From Kitasatospora phosalacinea (lineage in GTDB: Bacteria; Actinomycetota; Actinomycetes; Streptomycetales; Streptomycetaceae): a stretch of DNA of 53,541 nt. Both the position numbers and the translations under genes were made by a program. Position 1 is the first letter of the stretch; every line of letters starts with the position of its first letter. Below are positions 50,966 through 53,541 of this stretch, piece after piece. Below the pieces are notes generated by a model. It searched no databases, was not told the DNA's origin, and saw only the letters and a program-made list of their open reading frames with translations. Location of the stretch: NCBI RefSeq assembly GCF_000717185.1, contig NZ_JNYE01000048.1, positions 1-53,541 on the forward strand, given 5' to 3'.

Positions 50966-51301
50966 TCAGTCCCGGCGCTGCCGGATCGCCTCGGCGATCC
51001 GCTTGATCCGGTGCAGCCGGGCGTCCCAGGCGGCCCCGACCGCCGACAGCTGGGCGACCGCGCGGGCGAGTTGGGCCTCGTCGACCTCGTAGCGGCGCTC
51101 GCGGCCGGACGGCGTGCCGTGCACCAGGCCCGCCCGGTCGAGCACGCCGAGGTGCTTGGCGACGGCCTGCCGGGTGACCGGCAGCTGCCCGCTCAGCGTG
51201 GTCGCCGTCCCGCCGCCGTCGGCGAGCAGCAGGTCGAGCATCCGCCGCCGGGTGGGGTCCCCCACCGCGGACCAGAGCCGGTCGTCGACCGTGGCGCTCA
51301 C
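50966..51301 (-). CDS. ArsR family regulator
   Basis: 111 aa from GTG 51301, overlapping the preceding stop by GTGA. Winged helix: WSAVGDPTRRRMLDLLLADG, recognition helix LPVTRQAVAKHLGVLDRAGL, wing GRERRYEV. No CxC metal site, so a non-metal sensor. ArsR-SRPBCC pairs are a common actinobacterial layout in which the regulator represses the pair. Two 15-bp palindromes lie at the operon's promoter. Confidence 0.92.
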   Translation of the reverse strand: MSATVDDRLWSAVGDPTRRRMLDLLLADGGGTATTLSGQLPVTRQAVAKHLGVLDRAGLVHGTPSGRERRYEVDEAQLARAVAQLSAVGAAWDARLHRIKRIAEAIRQRRD

Positions 51302-51762
51302 GGCGCCGGCACCGGCCGTGCGGCGTACGCGACGAGGCGGGGCAGGAAGAAGTTCCAGCCGTCGACGTGCTCGCGGTACTGCTCCTCCAGGACGGCCGCC
51401 GCCCAGCCCTGCTCCCGGAACCCGGTCTCGGTGAAGCGCAGCAGCGTGCCGGCGCCCGACGGCACCAGGTCGAAGACCACCAGGAGCGAGTTGGCCGGTG
51501 CCGCGGCCTCGTCCGGGTCGTGGGTCCACCGGAACGAGAACCGCCGGGGCGGGTCGGCCTCGACCACCGTGAGCGGTACGACCTTCGCGTCCGGCGCGGA
51601 CCGGTCGCCGAAGGTGATGGCCCCGGTGGCGCCGGGCACGGGCGCGAACTCCGCCTCGTCCGGCCACCACTCCCGCAGGTGTTCGGGCGCGCTGACCACC
51701 TCGTAGACCACGTCGGGCGTGGCGTCGATGTGGATCTCCCGCTCGATGCTGCCGAACTCCAT
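51298..51762 (-). CDS. SRPBCC/AHSA1-like protein
   Basis: 154 aa from ATG 51762 with GGAGGGG 4 nt upstream. Begins MEFGSIEREIHIDATPDVVY and contains EWWPDEAEFAPVPGATGAIT and the C-terminal WNFFLPRLVAYA. First gene of SRPBCC-ArsR-SRPBCC. Probable lipid, polyketide or small-molecule binder; ligand unknown. Confidence 0.9.
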   Translation of the reverse strand: MEFGSIEREIHIDATPDVVYEVVSAPEHLREWWPDEAEFAPVPGATGAITFGDRSAPDAKVVPLTVVEADPPRRFSFRWTHDPDEAAAPANSLLVVFDLVPSGAGTLLRFTETGFREQGWAAAVLEEQYREHVDGWNFFLPRLVAYAARPVPAP

Positions 51763-51781
51763 CGCGCCCCTCCAATCTCTC

Positions 51782-51841
51782 GCAACCTTTGGTTGCTCTT
51801 CACAGTAGACCGCCCCCCGGCCACACGCAACCTCTGGTTGC
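51782..51841 (-). promoter_or_regulatory. operon promoter bracketed by two ArsR-type operators
   Basis: GCAACCTTTGGTTGC (51782-51796) and GCAACCTCTGGTTGC (51827-51841) are perfect 6-bp inverted repeats, identical but for one central base, with centres 45 bp apart. Between them a minus-strand promoter reads TTGCGT (51830-51825), 17-nt spacer, TACTGT (51807-51802). The distal operator overlaps the -35, the proximal one the expected +1. Start codon follows at 51762. Confidence 0.85.
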
Positions 51842-51858
51842 TCGAACTGCGGGCCCCC

Positions 51859-51896
51859 GTGAGGAGACGGCAACCGCCGGGCAACTCCCGGGCAAC
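51859..51896 (+). promoter_or_regulatory. four 11-bp-phased half-sites upstream of the permease
   Basis: GTGAG (51859), GCAAC (51870), GCAAC (51881) and GCAAC (51892) repeat every 11 bp, as 5-nt half-sites with 6-nt spacers. This is the geometry of GlnR boxes (gTnAC-n6-GaAAC) and also of PhoP direct repeats; the bases fit GlnR at G1, A4, C5 for three units. A CCCGGG pair (51887-51892 and 51898-51903) overlaps the last unit. Upstream of a likely -10 TAATTT (51918-51923), fitting an activator. Confidence 0.5.
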
Positions 51897-51920
51897 ACCC
51901 GGGAATCCGCGAGCCCCTAA

Positions 51921-51940
51921 TTTCTGTCACCCGACAGAAA
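51921..51940 (+). promoter_or_regulatory. palindrome at the permease promoter
   Basis: TTTCTGTC-ACCC-GACAGAAA is a perfect 8-bp inverted repeat, overlapping the candidate -10 and the expected transcription start, 24 nt before the ATG. Position suits a repressor operator; a GntR-type protein is one possibility but none is encoded nearby. Confidence 0.6.
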
Positions 51941-51964
51941 ACGCCTGCGGAAGGCCGGTGCCCC

Positions 51965-53452
51965 ATGACCACCAGCACGACGTCCGCGCCCCCGGCCGCC
52001 GCCGTCGCGGCCGACTACCCCCAGCAACTGCACCGCACCATCGGCCGGTTCGGCTCCTTCGCGGCCGGCTTCTCCTTCATCTCGGTCCTCACCACGGTCT
52101 TCCAGCTGTTCGCGTTCGGCTACGGCGCGGCCGGCCCGGCGTTCGTCTGGACCTGGCCCGTCGTGCTGCTCGGCCAACTGCTGGTGGCCGCGTGCTTCGC
52201 CGAACTCGCGGCCCGCCACCCCTTCTCGGGCGCGATCTACCAGTGGGCGAGCCGGATGGCCGGCCCGGTGTACGGGTGGTTCACGGGCTGGCTGATGGTG
52301 CTGGGCCAGGTCGTCGTGGTGGCCGCGGCGGCCCTCGCGCTGCAGGTGGTGCTGCCCGCGCTGTGGCCCGGCTTCCAGCTGCTGGGCGGCGACCCGTCGC
52401 CGACCACGACGAGCGGCGCGGCGAACGCCGTCCTGCTCGGGGTGGCGCTGATCGCGCTGACCACCCTGGTGAACGCCGTCGACAACCGGGTGCTGACGCT
52501 GGTCAACGGCGTCGGGGTGGGCGCGGAGATCCTGGGCATCGCCCTGATCGTGGCCGCGCTGTTCGGCCACGCCGAGCAGCCCCCGCGGGAACTGCTGCAC
52601 ACCGCACCGGGCGGCGGCGGCGGGTGGGCGCTGCTGGTGGGGGCGTTCACCGCGGCGTACGTGATGATCGGGTTCGACAGCGCGGGCGAGCTCTCCGAGG
52701 AGACCGTCGCCCCGCGCCGGACCGCGCCCCGGACGATCCTGACCGCACTGGCCGTCGCGGGCCTGAGCGGCGGGCTGCTGCTGCTCGGCGGGGTGCTGGC
52801 CGCACCGAGCCTGACCGACGGGCGGCTGGCCGCGGAGGGGCTGCCGTACGTGCTGACCAGCCGGCTGGGCGACGGGCTGGGGCGGGTGCTGCTCGCGGAC
52901 GTCGCGGTCGCGGTGTGCGTCGGCACCCTGGCGATGCAGACGGCGGGCGCCCGGATGGTGTTCTCGATGGCCCGCGACGGCGCGCTGCCGGGCTCGCGCC
53001 GCCTGGCCGCGGTCGCGCCGCGCAGCGGGATGCCGGGCTGGGCGGCGCTCGCGGTGGGCGCCGGGGCGGTCGGCTTCCTGCTGCTCGACCTGGCGGCCCC
53101 GGCGGCGTTCGTGGCGCTCTCCGCGACCTGCGTGGCCCTGGTGTACGCGGCGTACGCGCTGGTGGTGGGCTCGGTGCTGGTCCGCCGCCTGCGCGGCCTG
53201 CCGCTGGACGAGGGCGCGCCCGCGGCGGACGAGACGGGCCGTCCGCTGTTCTCGCTGGGCCGCTGGGGCCTGCCGGTGAACGCGGCGGCGCTGCTGTACG
53301 GGGTGGCGATGACGGTGAACCTGGCGTGGCCGCGCGCGGCCGTGTACGACCCGGAGGGCGGCCACTGGTACCTGCGCTGGTTCGCCCTGCTGACCTTCGC
53401 CGCGGCCCTCGCCACCGGCGCGGCCTACCGCCTGCGCCGCCGACGCCCCTGA
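51965..53452 (+). CDS. APC family amino acid permease
   Basis: 495 aa from ATG 51965, with GGAAGG about 10 nt upstream. About 12 helices. Motifs: LHRTIGRFGSFAAGFSFISV at helix 1, HPFSGAIYQWASRMAGPVYG, GFDSAGELSEETVAPRRTAP and SMARDGALPGS, matching the amino acid/GABA/choline-type permease group. Substrate uncertain: amino acid, GABA or urea-like. Possible nitrogen control from the phased upstream repeats. Confidence 0.9.
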   Translation: MTTSTTSAPPAAAVAADYPQQLHRTIGRFGSFAAGFSFISVLTTVFQLFAFGYGAAGPAFVWTWPVVLLGQLLVAACFAELAARHPFSGAIYQWASRMAGPVYGWFTGWLMVLGQVVVVAAAALALQVVLPALWPGFQLLGGDPSPTTTSGAANAVLLGVALIALTTLVNAVDNRVLTLVNGVGVGAEILGIALIVAALFGHAEQPPRELLHTAPGGGGGWALLVGAFTAAYVMIGFDSAGELSEETVAPRRTAPRTILTALAVAGLSGGLLLLGGVLAAPSLTDGRLAAEGLPYVLTSRLGDGLGRVLLADVAVAVCVGTLAMQTAGARMVFSMARDGALPGSRRLAAVAPRSGMPGWAALAVGAGAVGFLLLDLAAPAAFVALSATCVALVYAAYALVVGSVLVRRLRGLPLDEGAPAADETGRPLFSLGRWGLPVNAAALLYGVAMTVNLAWPRAAVYDPEGGHWYLRWFALLTFAAALATGAAYRLRRRRP

Positions 53453-53541
53453 CCTCCCGCCCCCGCCCACGGCCGCCCGCACCCCGGGCGGCCTCCGCGC
53501 GTCCGCCCTCCCGCGGCCTTCCCCCCCCCCCAGCCCTTCCC
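53453..53541. other. right-edge noncoding sequence with an 11-C run
   Basis: No gene is seen. A homopolymer of 11 C (53521-53531) ends the window in Pro/Ala-coding-like composition. It may be sequencing or assembly noise near a contig end. Confidence 0.5.

Overview
The window is very GC-rich (low-70s percent by eye), uses GTG and TTG starts freely, almost lacks TTA codons, and carries gene sets typical of streptomycetes: the ilvB attenuator, the c-di-GMP enzymes cdgC and rmdB, the gat operon, ligA, an opp operon in the order C-A-B-D-F, and gcvT-gcvH-glyA-sdaA behind a glycine riboswitch. It reads as a core chromosomal segment of a Streptomyces or Kitasatospora. I see no rRNA, tRNA, prophage, transposon, CRISPR array or biosynthetic cluster. 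About 42 protein genes are supported.

Region 1 (1-22,585, all minus strand): a damaged, truncated ilvB with its leader peptide and attenuator; cdgC; a large ATPase-LuxR regulator followed by a 50-bp copy of its own 3' end; a small conserved ORF; gatC-gatA-(small membrane protein)-gatB; rmdB with a TTA codon; ligA overlapping a MetE-like gene; an SDR; a LOG-family protein; mnmA; a MarR/MFS pair; and a cysteine desulfurase that could supply sulfur to MnmA.

Region 2 (22.6-34.5 kb): an IclR regulator divergent from the cysteine desulfurase and overlapping tail-to-tail with a UPF0126 membrane protein; a ferritin-like protein; a DUF6891-like protein; the opp oligopeptide importer with a large hairpin between oppA and oppB; and two SseB-family proteins.

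Region 3 (34.6-39.3 kb, plus strand): a tandem glycine riboswitch, gcvT, gcvH, glyA and sdaA, which together take glycine to serine to pyruvate. Its expression platform can be read directly: the 5' strand of the aptamer-2 P1 helix can instead pair with the gcvT ribosome-binding region.

Region 4 (39.4-44.2 kb, minus): a TTA-containing RsbW-like ATPase and three consecutive lipoprotein L,D-transpeptidases. Region 5 (44.4-50.4 kb, plus): glgX and an asymmetric two-subunit ABC exporter. Region 6 (50.4-53.5 kb): an SRPBCC-ArsR-SRPBCC operon with two near-identical operators bracketing its promoter, and an APC permease preceded by helically phased half-sites and a palindrome.

No wholly new multi-gene system is evident. 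The most interesting material is regulatory: the riboswitch alternative helix, the ArsR operators, the phased half-sites before the permease, TTA codons in rmdB and the RsbW-like gene, and the frame-restoring double deletion in ilvB, which may be an assembly artefact because it lies at the window edge.
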